Source: CAZGWJ01 sp964529445 (GTDB lineage Bacteria > Oederibacteriota > Muellerivitia > Muellerivitales > Muellerivitaceae). Taken from it: 28,642 nt of DNA. Numbering within the stretch: the first letter of the stretch is position 1; each line of letters opens with the position of its first letter. Below, one piece after another: positions 15,060 through 22,864 of the stretch. The stretch spans positions 1-28,642 of the forward strand of contig CAZGWJ010000031.1 of NCBI GenBank assembly GCA_964529445.1, written 5' to 3'. A program made the position numbers and the translations under genes. Below the pieces are notes generated by a model. The model made no database searches. It was not told the origin of the DNA and saw only the letters and a program-made list of their open reading frames with translations.

Positions 15060-15539
15060 ATGAAAAAGATGCTCATGATCGCGATGGCGATGGTCTTTGC
15101 CTTCTCGTTGGCCGTTGCCAAGGACTGCCCCGGGATGAAGGGGAAGGACGCCCAGGCCGCGATGGGGGACGCCAAGAAGGCCGACGTCCTTGAGGGAACG
15201 GTGACCAAGGTCGATCTCAAGAAGAACAAGGACATGGGCTGTTCCATGTACGAGATCTCCGTCAAGACGGCCGACAAGGGGACCCGGAAGGCCATGATCT
15301 GCGCCGCGATGCTGAAGGACGGCGAAGCCGCTCCCGTGGCCAAGGGCGACATGGTCAAGATCAAGGGTTCCGACGGCAAGTGCCTGATGAACGGCGAGAA
15401 GTGCAAGCATTTCTGCGCGGCCTCGATCGAGAAGGACGGAAAGACGGTGAAGGTCTGGGACGAGAAGAAATGCGCCGCCAAGTGCAAGATGCTGAAGGGC
15501 GGGAAGGATGCCAAGGGCGGCTGTCCCGGCATGAAGTGA
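15060..15539 (+). CDS. Secreted Cys/Met/Lys-rich protein bounded by CPGMK motifs
   Basis: This 159-residue protein has a signal peptide (MKKMLMIAMAMVFAFSLAVA, cut before KD). The mature chain opens with DCPGMKG and ends with GGCPGMK, so the same CPGM motif marks both ends. Nine Cys and many Met are spread through it (DMGCSMY, MICAAML, EKCKHFC, KKCAAKCKML). The core (EGTVTKVDLKKNKDMG ... TRKAMICAAML ... AKGDMVKIKG) is a diverged copy of the domain in the gene at 14234, with Cys added. AGGAGG stands 7 bases before ATG 15060. The Cys/Met content suggests metal (copper or similar) binding or a disulfide-rich envelope protein; neither is proven. A 12-bp stem terminator follows. Confidence 0.85.
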   Translation: MKKMLMIAMAMVFAFSLAVAKDCPGMKGKDAQAAMGDAKKADVLEGTVTKVDLKKNKDMGCSMYEISVKTADKGTRKAMICAAMLKDGEAAPVAKGDMVKIKGSDGKCLMNGEKCKHFCAASIEKDGKTVKVWDEKKCAAKCKMLKGGKDAKGGCPGMK

Positions 15540-15572
15540 GGGGATCGGGTCGTCGGATCGAAACGGCTCTAC

Positions 15573-15606
15573 GGGCGGGCGGGGGAAACCCCGCCCGCCC
15601 TTTTTT
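15573..15606 (+). terminator. Intrinsic terminator with perfect 12-bp stem and GAAA loop
   Basis: GGGCGGGCGGGG (15573-15584), a GAAA tetraloop and CCCCGCCCGCCC (15589-15600) are followed by six T. Confidence 0.95.
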
Positions 15607-15729
15607 ATGCCGTTCCTTTCCCGCAAGGAAAGCGTTTGTCCGGTGATCCGATCGATTGACCTCGACAAGGGGTGGCGGGAGGGCGCATCCTATCGTCTAT
15701 ACCAATCGTTCCATCCGGAGGCGCCAAGC

Positions 15730-16737
15730 ATGACCCCTCTCAAGAAACTGTTCATGTTGTCGATGGGTTTCATCCTGTTGGCTTCGATCGCGGCCTGCAA
15801 GAAGGACAGCCCGGCTCCCACCGCGGCCGTTCCCCCGGCGCCCCCGGCCGACACGGCCACCTTCACGCACAGCCCCACGAACACCCTCTCTCCCACGATC
15901 TCCCCGACGCCCACCATCACCCTGACCGCCACGTTCACGAGGACGCCGGTCTGCACGGTCTCGCCGATCGTCACCCCGGTTTCCGATGGCGGCGGCAACG
16001 AGTATTGTTCGAGTGAATTCCAGGAATTGGGAAGTCTCGGCATCCAGGCCGCGGTCACGGGAGCCGTTGCTCCCGTCGGGGATCAGGACACCTACCGGTT
16101 CACGACCGGCATTCCGGGCACCTACACCTTCATCCTGGATTGTTATGCGGGCACCGCGTCGCGCATCTACCTCTGGTTATACGCGGATTCCTGCGGGGCT
16201 TACCTGAACCAGAACTTTTCCACCACGGGGGAGCCGGTGACCATCGTGCGTTCGCTGGCCGCCGGGACGGCCTACAAGATCCAGGTGACGGGGCAAGGGG
16301 ATGGGGTCTTCAGCCAATACCGGCTCACGATCTTCCCGCCCGACCTGCCGGCTTGCATGGCACCCGCGACCACCCCGACCCCCGAGGCCGGGGACGTCTC
16401 CAACATCTGCCTGACCCCGACGGTCCTGGGAACCCTGACGACGGGCGAATGGTACCTCACCGGAACCATGGGGTATTCCGGGGACAACGACTATTACGCG
16501 TTCACGGCGGGAACGACGGGCACTTATTCCCTGATCCTGGATTGCCTGGGCGACACGGCCACGAACCTGAACGTCTACAACGACGCCTGTGACACGGCTG
16601 TGGCTTCCGCGACCGGCACGACGGTCAAGACCCTGACGTTCCCGGCGGTCTCGGGCACCACCTACAAGATCCACGTCAATATCAGCGGGGCTCCGGCGGG
16701 CGGCGGGGGGTATGCCTTGAAGGTGATCGCTCCTTGA
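15730..16737 (+). CDS. Lipoprotein with Thr/Pro linker and two PPC-like domains
   Basis: This 335-residue protein has a lipoprotein signal (FILLASIAAC, Cys23 with Ile-Ala-Ala before it). A Thr/Ser/Pro linker of about 55 residues follows (SPTNTLSPTISPTPT). Then come two tandem beta-sandwich repeats of about 100-110 residues. Each has a D-x-D/N-x-Y-x-F-T-x-G ... GTYxxILDC ... TxYKIxV pattern (GDQDTYRFTTGIPGTYTFILDC and GDNDYYAFTAGTTGTYSLILDC), which matches bacterial pre-peptidase C-terminal (PPC) domains. PPC domains are usually adhesion or substrate-binding modules of exported enzymes, but no enzyme domain is present. GGAGG precedes ATG 15730 by 8 bases. It shares its linker style with the proteins at 1 and 9613. 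Confidence 0.87.
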   Translation: MTPLKKLFMLSMGFILLASIAACKKDSPAPTAAVPPAPPADTATFTHSPTNTLSPTISPTPTITLTATFTRTPVCTVSPIVTPVSDGGGNEYCSSEFQELGSLGIQAAVTGAVAPVGDQDTYRFTTGIPGTYTFILDCYAGTASRIYLWLYADSCGAYLNQNFSTTGEPVTIVRSLAAGTAYKIQVTGQGDGVFSQYRLTIFPPDLPACMAPATTPTPEAGDVSNICLTPTVLGTLTTGEWYLTGTMGYSGDNDYYAFTAGTTGTYSLILDCLGDTATNLNVYNDACDTAVASATGTTVKTLTFPAVSGTTYKIHVNISGAPAGGGGYALKVIAP

Positions 16738-16756
16738 AGGAGCGGGAGGGTTGCAA

Positions 16757-16786
16757 GGGCGGGGTCCGGGGGGCCCCGCCCTTTTT
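16757..16786 (+). terminator. Intrinsic terminator after the PPC lipoprotein
   Basis: GGGCGGGG (16757-16764) pairs with CCCCGCCC (16774-16781), followed by five T. The T-run abuts the stop codon of the convergent HAD gene. Confidence 0.88.
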
Positions 16787-17454
16787 CATTTCAGGAGGGT
16801 TGCCAATTCCGTGAGGGACCGGACGGTCAGGTCCGGACCGGCCTCCTCGGCGGCTTCCAGGTCACCGAAACCGTGGGCCACGAAGACGCAGGGCATCCCC
16901 GCGTTGCGGGCGGTTTCGACGTCCACGGAAGAGTCCCCCACGAAGACGCAATCGCCGGCTTTCACGTTCATGATCCTCAGGGCCTCGACGACCGCCTCGG
17001 GATCGGGTTTCTTCCTCATCCCGTTGCCCTCCCCGAACGCCGCCTGGAAGAGATCCCCGATTTTCAGGATCTCGAGCGTCCGCACGGTCAGGGCATGGGG
17101 CTTGTTGGAGACCACGCCGCAGGCGATCCGGCGGCGGTTCAGGTCCCGCAGGAGCTCGCGGGCCCCCTCGAAAAGGACCGTCTTCTCGCCCAGGTGGAGA
17201 TCGTAATGGGCCAGGGCCGCCTTCAAGCCTTCGTCCACGCGGGTCTCGTCCCTCGTTTCGAGGACGCCCGCGATGAGGTGCCGGATCCCGAAACCGATGT
17301 AGGGAAGGACTTGATCGACCGGGTAAGGTTCCAGTCCGAACCGGGCGCGGGCCGCATTGGCCGCGTCGGCGATGTCGAGTTTGGAATCGATGAGGGTGCC
17401 GTCCAGGTCGAAGAGGACGCCCTTCAGGTCGATGGTTTTGCCGTTGATATGCAT
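16786..17454 (-). CDS. gph: HAD-family phosphatase, phosphoglycolate phosphatase-like
   Basis: This 222-residue cytoplasmic enzyme has all four HAD motifs. Motif I is LFDLDGTLIDS with nucleophile Asp16 and Asp18. Motif II is GVVSNKPH. Motif III is the Lys in MRKKPDPEAVVEAL. Motif IV is VFVGDSSVDVETARNAG. The helical cap (residues about 25-90) and KPDPE after motif II fit the Gph/PGP subfamily, which removes phosphate from 2-phosphoglycolate arising from DNA 3'-end repair; other sugar phosphates are possible. A TAGAAT -10-like box lies about 12 bases upstream of the ATG, leaving a very short leader and only a weak ribosome binding site. The gene is convergent with the PPC lipoprotein and isolated from argJ by a repeat-rich gap. 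Confidence 0.88.
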   Translation of the reverse strand: MHINGKTIDLKGVLFDLDGTLIDSKLDIADAANAARARFGLEPYPVDQVLPYIGFGIRHLIAGVLETRDETRVDEGLKAALAHYDLHLGEKTVLFEGARELLRDLNRRRIACGVVSNKPHALTVRTLEILKIGDLFQAAFGEGNGMRKKPDPEAVVEALRIMNVKAGDCVFVGDSSVDVETARNAGMPCVFVAHGFGDLEAAEEAGPDLTVRSLTELATLLK

Positions 17455-17827
17455 GCGAGCATTCTAGCATCACAGATTAAATTCACAGCCAACGCGAAGT
17501 CGCGAAGAACAGCTTGAAATCACGCTTGTCCAAAATAAACTTCATTTGAACCACGGAGATTCGGAGAGACGGAGCTTATATTGTTAAAACAGGACCGAAA
17601 AACACATTTCCCTCTCCCCTGGAGGGAGAGGGTAGGGTGAGGGGGGCTTTTCCGCCGTTGGCTGTTCGCTCTTGTCCAAAATGCGCTTATAACAGCATTC
17701 AAACCATTTCAAAGAAACGTCCTGGACGGCAGTGGCTTGAAATCTTTGATCAAGTGGATATTTGGGGCCTGTATATGCCATCTACCATCCTATATACTTG
17801 TCCCTCATTCGCGTTCGAGAGGTTTCC
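17455..17827. other. AT-richer intergenic stretch made of repeat fragments
   Basis: This 373-base gap has no convincing gene. It contains AACGCGAAGTCGCGAAGAAC near 17490 and ACCACGGAGATTCGGAGAGA near 17550, both resembling common short-period intergenic repeats. It also has copy 2 of the palindromic repeat (17610-17646) and two copies of CTTGTCCAAAAT (about 17525 and 17672). It looks like a landing zone for mobile or slippage-derived elements. Confidence 0.5.
17610..17646 (+). repeat. Dispersed palindromic repeat, copy 2
   Basis: Same family as the copy at 8981: CCCTCTCCCC, a loop altered to TGGA, then GGGAGAGGG and TAGGGTGAGGGG. Confidence 0.8.
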
Positions 17828-19024
17828 ATGAAGAAAGCGTCCCTTCCCCTGCCATCCGGTTTCTTCGCTTCCGGCGTGTCCGCGGGTCTCAAGAAGAACG
17901 GCAAGCCCGATATGGCCCTGCTCTACTCCAAATTCCCCTGTGCGGCGGCCGGCCTCGTCACGAAGAACGCCGTGAAGGGGGCCCCTTCCCGGCTGACCGA
18001 GGAGGCGCTGAAAAAAGGATCGCCTCTCCGCGCCGTGGTCGTGAACACCAAGTACTCCAACTCCCTCACCGGACGCCGGGGCCGTGCCGACACCCTGGCC
18101 GTGGCCGCGAAAACCGCGAAACTCCTCCGCGTCTCCCCGAAGGGCGTCCTGTCCCAGTCCACGGGCGTCATCGGGGTCCCCATGCCCATGCCGAAGATCC
18201 TTCGGGGCGCCGGGAAGGCCGTGAAGGCCCTGTCCCGCGATGGCGGACTTGCCGCCGCGAAGGCCATCCTCACGACCGACCTGGCCGTCAAGGCTTCCTC
18301 CTGCGCCCTGGTTTTGGACCACAAGGTGGTTCGCGTGACGGGCCTGGCCAAGGGGAGCGGCATGATCCACCCGAACATGGGCACCATGCTGGTCTATCTG
18401 ATGACGGACCTGAAGTGCCCGCGTCCGGTGTTGAATCGCGCCCTGCGCGAGGCCGTGGAGCCCTCGTTCCACAGCATCACGGTGGACGGCGACACCTCCA
18501 CGAACGATTCCGTCCTCCTCCTCGCCAACGGCGCGGCCCGGAACCGGCCGATCCGGTACGGAACCCCGGCCTACCACCGCTTCGTGAGGGTCCTCAAGGA
18601 GGTCTGCCTCGACCTGGCCCGCGCCATCGTCTGGGACGGGGAAGGCGCCACGAAGTTCGTGACCGTGAGGGTGCGGGGCGCGCGATCCGACCGGGATGCC
18701 CGCCTGGCCTCCATGGCCGTGGCGAAGTCCTCGCTGGTGAAGACCGCGCTCTTCGGGGCTGACCCCAACTGGGGGAGGATCCTCGCGGCCGTGGGATATT
18801 CGGGGGCGAAAGTGGACGAGTTCCGTGTCCGCGTCTCGGCGGGCGGGTATCTGCTCTACGACGGGGGGCCCGCCGATTGGTCCCGATCCAAGCTGAAGAG
18901 GATCTTCTCCCAGCGCACCGTGGACATCGACATCGACCTCCGTCTCGGGCCCGGTTCCTCCACGGTCTACACCTGCGACCTCTCGCACGGGTACGTCGAT
19001 ATCAACGGGATGTACACGACATAA
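17828..19024 (+). CDS. argJ: Glutamate N-acetyltransferase / amino-acid acetyltransferase (ArgJ), divergent
   Basis: This 398-residue enzyme moves acetyl from N-acetylornithine to glutamate in arginine synthesis and self-cleaves into two chains. The cleavage site is AKGSGMIHPNMG-TML, with Gly185 and nucleophile Thr186. Other active-site elements are kept: STGVIG (Thr112, Gly113, oxyanion hole), Lys175, the Glu in WDGEGATKF, and Asn near the C-terminal INGMYTT. FGADPNWGRILAAVGYSG is also typical. The segment that usually reads NSGNANACTG is NTKYSNSLTG here, and TTDT is TTDL, so the protein is a divergent member. The start at ATG 17828 follows GAGAGG. No other arginine genes are in the window. 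Whether it is mono- or bifunctional cannot be read from sequence. Confidence 0.9.
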   Translation: MKKASLPLPSGFFASGVSAGLKKNGKPDMALLYSKFPCAAAGLVTKNAVKGAPSRLTEEALKKGSPLRAVVVNTKYSNSLTGRRGRADTLAVAAKTAKLLRVSPKGVLSQSTGVIGVPMPMPKILRGAGKAVKALSRDGGLAAAKAILTTDLAVKASSCALVLDHKVVRVTGLAKGSGMIHPNMGTMLVYLMTDLKCPRPVLNRALREAVEPSFHSITVDGDTSTNDSVLLLANGAARNRPIRYGTPAYHRFVRVLKEVCLDLARAIVWDGEGATKFVTVRVRGARSDRDARLASMAVAKSSLVKTALFGADPNWGRILAAVGYSGAKVDEFRVRVSAGGYLLYDGGPADWSRSKLKRIFSQRTVDIDIDLRLGPGSSTVYTCDLSHGYVDINGMYTT

Positions 19025-19362
19025 TTTTCTTCACCTCGCCTCGAATGGTGAGGGGCCGGAAGGCCGCTCGAACCATTGGGGGACAGGGTTGCCTTCATAG
19101 GGGCGGGTTTCAAACGCGTCCAAGGGTTTCCGGTCAGGGCCATTCGGCGCTCTCTCGACACCGTTCGGGGGACCTTCGGCGGGGGGATGAACCGACCGAT
19201 GAGGATGTTGGGAAGGCCTGCGGTGAGGGGTGCCGTCGCCGGATCTGTTGCGATTTTGACGGTCTTTTCGAAGTCCATATGGGATCAGGGATCATCGGCC
19301 GGTTATCCGACTTTTTCAGCACTCCCTCCCCCCCGCCGTCGTCCAATCCGCGGAGGAAGACC
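19025..19362. other. Gene-free gap before the VTC-CotH operon
   Basis: These 338 bases hold a possible promoter (19256-19283) and otherwise nothing I recognise. No T-tailed terminator for argJ is visible. The open plus-strand frame through it is the upstream extension of the VTC gene and has no protein-like content. Confidence 0.5.
19256..19283 (+). promoter_or_regulatory. Possible promoter for the VTC-DUF4956-CotH operon
   Basis: TTGACG (five of six -35 positions) at 19256-19261 and TATGGG at 19278-19283 are 16 bases apart, about 80 bases before the first gene. Confidence 0.35.
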
Positions 19363-20166
19363 ATGGGCTTGATCCAGGAAACCACCCTCCCCGCAGTCCC
19401 TGCCATCCGGCCGTTCGAGATGCGGAAAAGGCGGGAGCGCAAATACCTCATCGGTCCCGTCGAGTTCCGCATCCTCTCGCAAGCCCTGGCCGGGTTCACC
19501 GAGCCGGACCCCCATGCCGGCCCCGACGGCACCTACCGGGTCACCAGTCTCTATTACGACAATCCCGAGCACGAGGCCTATTGGGCCCGCGTCGACGGCC
19601 AGCGCGCGCGCCGCAAACTGCGCCTGCGGGGTTATGCGTCCCGGCCGGGCGAGCCCTTCGAGCGGGTCCTCGTGGAGATCAAGCGTCGGGAAGGCCCCTT
19701 CGTCACCAAGGACCGGCTCCGGCTCCCGCTGGCTTCGGCCGAGGCCCTGTGCCGGGGCGAGGGCATCCCCGAGGGTCTGGAAGCCGGCGATGCCGGGACC
19801 GCCGAGCGCGTGCTGGCCCTGGTGCGGGCGTGGAACCTGCGGCCCGTCTGCCGGGTCTCGTACCGCCGCCGCGCCTTCGGGGTGGCGCACCACGCCTCCG
19901 GGATGCGCGTGACCTTCGACACCGACGTGCGGGGTCGCGTGACGGCCCTGGGACTCGAGGAACGGGGCACGGACCGGCGGATCCTGCCTCCCGAAACCGT
20001 TTTGATGGAAGTCAAGACCCGGGCCGGGACGCCGGACTGGTGGGAGGCGCTCCTGCGCCAGGTCGGCGCACGGGCGCGTCCGTTCAGCAAGTACAACGCC
20101 GCCCTCCGGGAGGGTTTGGCGCGGATGAGGAACCACTACGACGCACGGGAGGACCTTCATGGATGA
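19363..20166 (+). CDS. VTC-domain (polyphosphate polymerase-like) protein
   Basis: This 267-residue protein matches the VTC catalytic tunnel domain, which in yeast Vtc4 builds polyphosphate from ATP. The tunnel's basic and acidic motifs are all visible: RKYLI (26-30), SLYYD (62-66), RRKLRLRGY (83-91), VLVEIKRR (102-109), TKDR (115-118), CRVSYRRR (163-170), FDTDV (185-189), MEVKTR (215-220) and FSKYNAAL (241-248). There is no membrane segment, so it acts in the cytoplasm, perhaps docked on the DUF4956 protein. ATG 19363 follows GGAGG by 7 bases; the open frame upstream to 18877 overlaps argJ and is not protein-like. The next gene's ATG lies inside its end (8-base overlap), so the two are translationally coupled. 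Whether bacterial members in this context make polyphosphate is not established. Confidence 0.92.
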   Translation: MGLIQETTLPAVPAIRPFEMRKRRERKYLIGPVEFRILSQALAGFTEPDPHAGPDGTYRVTSLYYDNPEHEAYWARVDGQRARRKLRLRGYASRPGEPFERVLVEIKRREGPFVTKDRLRLPLASAEALCRGEGIPEGLEAGDAGTAERVLALVRAWNLRPVCRVSYRRRAFGVAHHASGMRVTFDTDVRGRVTALGLEERGTDRRILPPETVLMEVKTRAGTPDWWEALLRQVGARARPFSKYNAALREGLARMRNHYDAREDLHG

Positions 20167-20854
20167 GATCATCGCCTTGATGCAGAACCAGGCCGCGGCC
20201 GCCCCGGGACTCGGGCCTGCCGCCGTGGCGAAGGTGTTCCTCTTCAGTCTCGCGATGTGCCTGCTGGTGGCCTGGACGTACCGGGCCACGCATCGCGGGC
20301 CCGCCTATTCCCAGTCCTACGTGCACACCCTCATCCTCCTGGGACTCGGCGCCTCCTTCGTGATGCTCATCATCGGCAGTTCCATCGCGCGCGCCTTCAC
20401 CCTCGTGGGAGCGCTTTCCATCGTCCGGTTCCGGCACGCGGTGAGGGAGACCCGCGACATCGGGTTCGTCTTCATGGTGATCGTGGTGGGCATGGCCTGC
20501 GGGACCCAGGCGTACGCCCTGGCCGCCGCGGCCACGGTCGGCTTGTGCGCCGTGACGCTGCTTCTCGACCGGCTCAACCTCTTCTCCCGGGAGGTCCGCC
20601 AAAGGGTCCTGCTGGTCCGGTTGGCTCCCGGCCAGGATCCTGTCATGGTTTTCCAGGAGGTCTTCGGCCGCCACCTCGAATCGCAACGATTGGTGTCGGT
20701 CGAGACCTCCGACGCCGCGCAGGGAAGCGAGGCGGTCTATACCGTGGTTCTGAAAAAGGGGGCTGATGCGAAGGCCCTTCTGGACGCCGTCCAGGAGGTC
20801 AACGGGCACCGCCGCGCATCCCTTCTCCTCAGCCAGCAGGAACTGGACCTGTAG
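20159..20854 (+). CDS. DUF4956 membrane protein
   Basis: This 231-residue protein has hydrophobic segments at about residues 22-42, 57-80 and 100-135, then a soluble C-terminal domain of about 85 residues. The conserved stretch ALSIVRFRHAVRETRDIGFVF (residues about 85-105) is the hallmark of DUF4956. The C-terminal part (RVLLVRLAPGQDP ... VYTVVLKKGADAKALLDAVQEV) resembles a small alpha/beta ferredoxin-like domain of the ACT type. It has a GGAGG site inside the VTC gene and ends 10 bases before the first CotH gene. DUF4956 genes often stand beside VTC-domain and CotH genes in bacterial genomes, so it likely forms the membrane part of a shared apparatus; its activity is unknown. Confidence 0.92.
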   Translation: MDEIIALMQNQAAAAPGLGPAAVAKVFLFSLAMCLLVAWTYRATHRGPAYSQSYVHTLILLGLGASFVMLIIGSSIARAFTLVGALSIVRFRHAVRETRDIGFVFMVIVVGMACGTQAYALAAAATVGLCAVTLLLDRLNLFSREVRQRVLLVRLAPGQDPVMVFQEVFGRHLESQRLVSVETSDAAQGSEAVYTVVLKKGADAKALLDAVQEVNGHRRASLLLSQQELDL

Positions 20855-20864
20855 GGAGGCCGTC

Positions 20865-22781
20865 ATGGATCGCCGTATTCGCATCCTCCTCCGCTTCGCT
20901 TTCCTCCTTCCACTGTTCCTTCCGGCTCCCTCCCTCGCGGGGGCCTTGGCACCCCATCCGCTCTTCGACCGTCCCGTTCCGCCCCTCGTCGAGTTGACAA
21001 TCGACGGCCGGGATTGGGAGTGGCTGCAGGCCCACGCCCGCGAGGAGAAGGCCGTCCCGGCCGATCTTCGCATCGACGGGGAGACGGTAGGGCGCGTCGG
21101 GGTGCGCTACAAGGGCAGTTACGGCAGTCTCTATTTCTGCCTCGGGGAGGATGGGCGGCCCAAGTGCAAGAGGATGTCCCTCAAGGTCGAGATCGACCAC
21201 TTGGGGAAGGACCGGCGTTACCTGGGATTGAAGACCCTGAATTTCCACGGATCGAGGGGCGATGATCCCGGTATGCGCGAACGGCTGGCCTACGAGGTGT
21301 TCCGGGCGATGGGGATTCCCGCGCCCCGGACGAACCACGCCCGGGTCGTGGTGAACGGGAAACCCCTGGGCATCTACGTGCTGGTCGAACAGGTGGACCG
21401 GGAATTCCTTTCGGCCCGGTTCCAGGATGCCGGGGGGCCACTTTATAAGGAGGCATGGCCCGGTTCGGGGGATCCCGGGTATTACGCGGGCAAGGAGAAG
21501 GACGGCCCCGGGAAGAAGGCCGACCGGAAGGAGCCGGCTCGTCATCAGGCCTTCGTCGATTTCCACGCGGCCCTTGCTTCCTCCGACGGGAAGAGGCCGG
21601 AGAAGCGACTTTCGCGCTTCCTCGACCTCGATGCGATGATGCGCTACCTGGCGGCGGATTTCGCCACGCGCAACTACGACGGCATCAAGGCCTTCTACTG
21701 CGGTGGCGACGGGAAATCCTGCGGCAACCACAACTACTACTGGTACCGGGAACCCGCCTCGGGACTCTTCCATCTCATCCCCTGGGACCTCAACTGGACC
21801 TTCCAGCTCAATTCGACGTTCAACTTCGTCCCCGATTGGAAGTCGGAAAAAACGGATTGCGACAGGCGCTACCCGGCCGCGGAGGGGAAGATCACGGTGA
21901 GAACCCCCGCCTGCGATGCCTTGTTCCGCGAACTGGCCGCCTGCGACCGGGCCCGCTACCGAAAGGCCCTGCGGGAGATCCTGGAAGGGCCCCTGAAGGA
22001 GGGCCGGGCCGAGGCGATGCTGGAGGCATGGGCCGCCGCTTTGGGGGACGCCGCGGAAGCGGAAGGGGGACCAAGCCGGGAAAAGCTCCAGGGCGATGTC
22101 CATCGCCTTGGTCAGGACCTTGCGGCCATCCGGAATCTCGTGAAGGAGGAGCAGGAGGGCCGGGATGTGACCCCCTTCCGTCTTGTGGCCGGGGTCGTGA
22201 ACGGCTTCGAGGACTTCACGCCGAACCAGGCGCTGGGCATCGAGGTCATGGGCAACGACGGGACCGCCCTGAGGCACGGACCGAACCGGAAAAACCCGAT
22301 CCACGGGAAGAGCGATTTCCGCCTCGATTTCGCCTTCCGCAACGAGTCGGAGGGGCCTGAGGGCGCCTGGAAGCAGTGGGGCATGACGGGATTCCAGGTA
22401 GGCGCCTCCGGACGGTGCGAGAACCTCACGGGAGGATGGAAACTGCGCCTGAAGGTGAAAAGCGACCGGGGGCGCAACCTGCGCGTGAGCATGGACAGTC
22501 CGAAGTACGTCGAGGACAACTGGATGAACGGGATCACCTACGGTTGGGAGACCCGCGTGGGCCCGGAGGTGACGACCCTGGAACTGGCGATGGAGGAGGC
22601 GGCCTATCCTTCCTGGGCCAAGGTCCGTCCGGACGTGCCGCTGGATTCCGTGCTGGAATGCGTGTCGGGCATCCGGTTCAGCCCGGCGGCCGAGGGGCGG
22701 GACTCCCGGGGGCTCCTGCCTCCGGGCGGGAAGGACGAGGGGTTCCTGCAGTTGGACGACATCGAGTTCGTGAAGCCATGA
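20865..22781 (+). CDS. Secreted CotH-family kinase with C-terminal carbohydrate-binding-like domain (copy 1)
   Basis: This 638-residue protein has a signal peptide (LLRFAFLLPLFLPAPSLAGA). Residues about 40-440 form a CotH domain: VGVRYKGSYGS, KRMSLKVEIDHL, LGLKTLNFHGS, ERLAYEVFRAMGIPAPRTNHARVVVNG, YVLVEQVDREF (Glu175, Asp178) and ATRNYDGIKAFY. The metal-binding WDxD motif reads WDLN (Asp308, Asn310), so the second Asp is missing. CotH proteins are atypical secreted kinases; Bacillus CotH phosphorylates spore coat proteins. Residues about 446-638 form a beta-sandwich like CBM11/CIA30-type modules (FAFRNESEGPEGAWKQWG, LRLKVKSDRGRNLRVSMDS, ending LQLDDIEFVKP). It therefore acts outside the cytoplasm. 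GGAGG precedes ATG 20865. The stop overlaps a possible ATG of copy 2 as ATGA. Confidence 0.93.
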   Translation: MDRRIRILLRFAFLLPLFLPAPSLAGALAPHPLFDRPVPPLVELTIDGRDWEWLQAHAREEKAVPADLRIDGETVGRVGVRYKGSYGSLYFCLGEDGRPKCKRMSLKVEIDHLGKDRRYLGLKTLNFHGSRGDDPGMRERLAYEVFRAMGIPAPRTNHARVVVNGKPLGIYVLVEQVDREFLSARFQDAGGPLYKEAWPGSGDPGYYAGKEKDGPGKKADRKEPARHQAFVDFHAALASSDGKRPEKRLSRFLDLDAMMRYLAADFATRNYDGIKAFYCGGDGKSCGNHNYYWYREPASGLFHLIPWDLNWTFQLNSTFNFVPDWKSEKTDCDRRYPAAEGKITVRTPACDALFRELAACDRARYRKALREILEGPLKEGRAEAMLEAWAAALGDAAEAEGGPSREKLQGDVHRLGQDLAAIRNLVKEEQEGRDVTPFRLVAGVVNGFEDFTPNQALGIEVMGNDGTALRHGPNRKNPIHGKSDFRLDFAFRNESEGPEGAWKQWGMTGFQVGASGRCENLTGGWKLRLKVKSDRGRNLRVSMDSPKYVEDNWMNGITYGWETRVGPEVTTLELAMEEAAYPSWAKVRPDVPLDSVLECVSGIRFSPAAEGRDSRGLLPPGGKDEGFLQLDDIEFVKP

Positions 22782-22826
22782 ACAGAACGGCTTTCACCAC
22801 GAAGACATCCGCCTTAGGCGAGACCT

Positions 22827-22850
22827 CGCCATCGAAGGCGTTCGATGGCG
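22827..22850. repeat. 10-bp inverted repeat between the two CotH genes
   Basis: CGCCATCGAA (22827-22836) and TTCGATGGCG (22841-22850) with a GGCG loop. The flanks (TTCACCACGAAGACAT, GGCGAAGTCACGA) resemble fragments of common intergenic repeats. No T-run follows, so it may modulate expression of the second kinase rather than terminate. Confidence 0.6.
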
Positions 22851-22864
22851 GGCGAAGTCACGAG

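Noticed and set aside
17750..18988. Minus-strand open frame of 412 codons
   Set aside because: It is antisense to argJ, which has conserved catalytic motifs.
20829..22304. Minus-strand open frame of 491 codons
   Set aside because: It is antisense to the first CotH kinase; no domain is seen.
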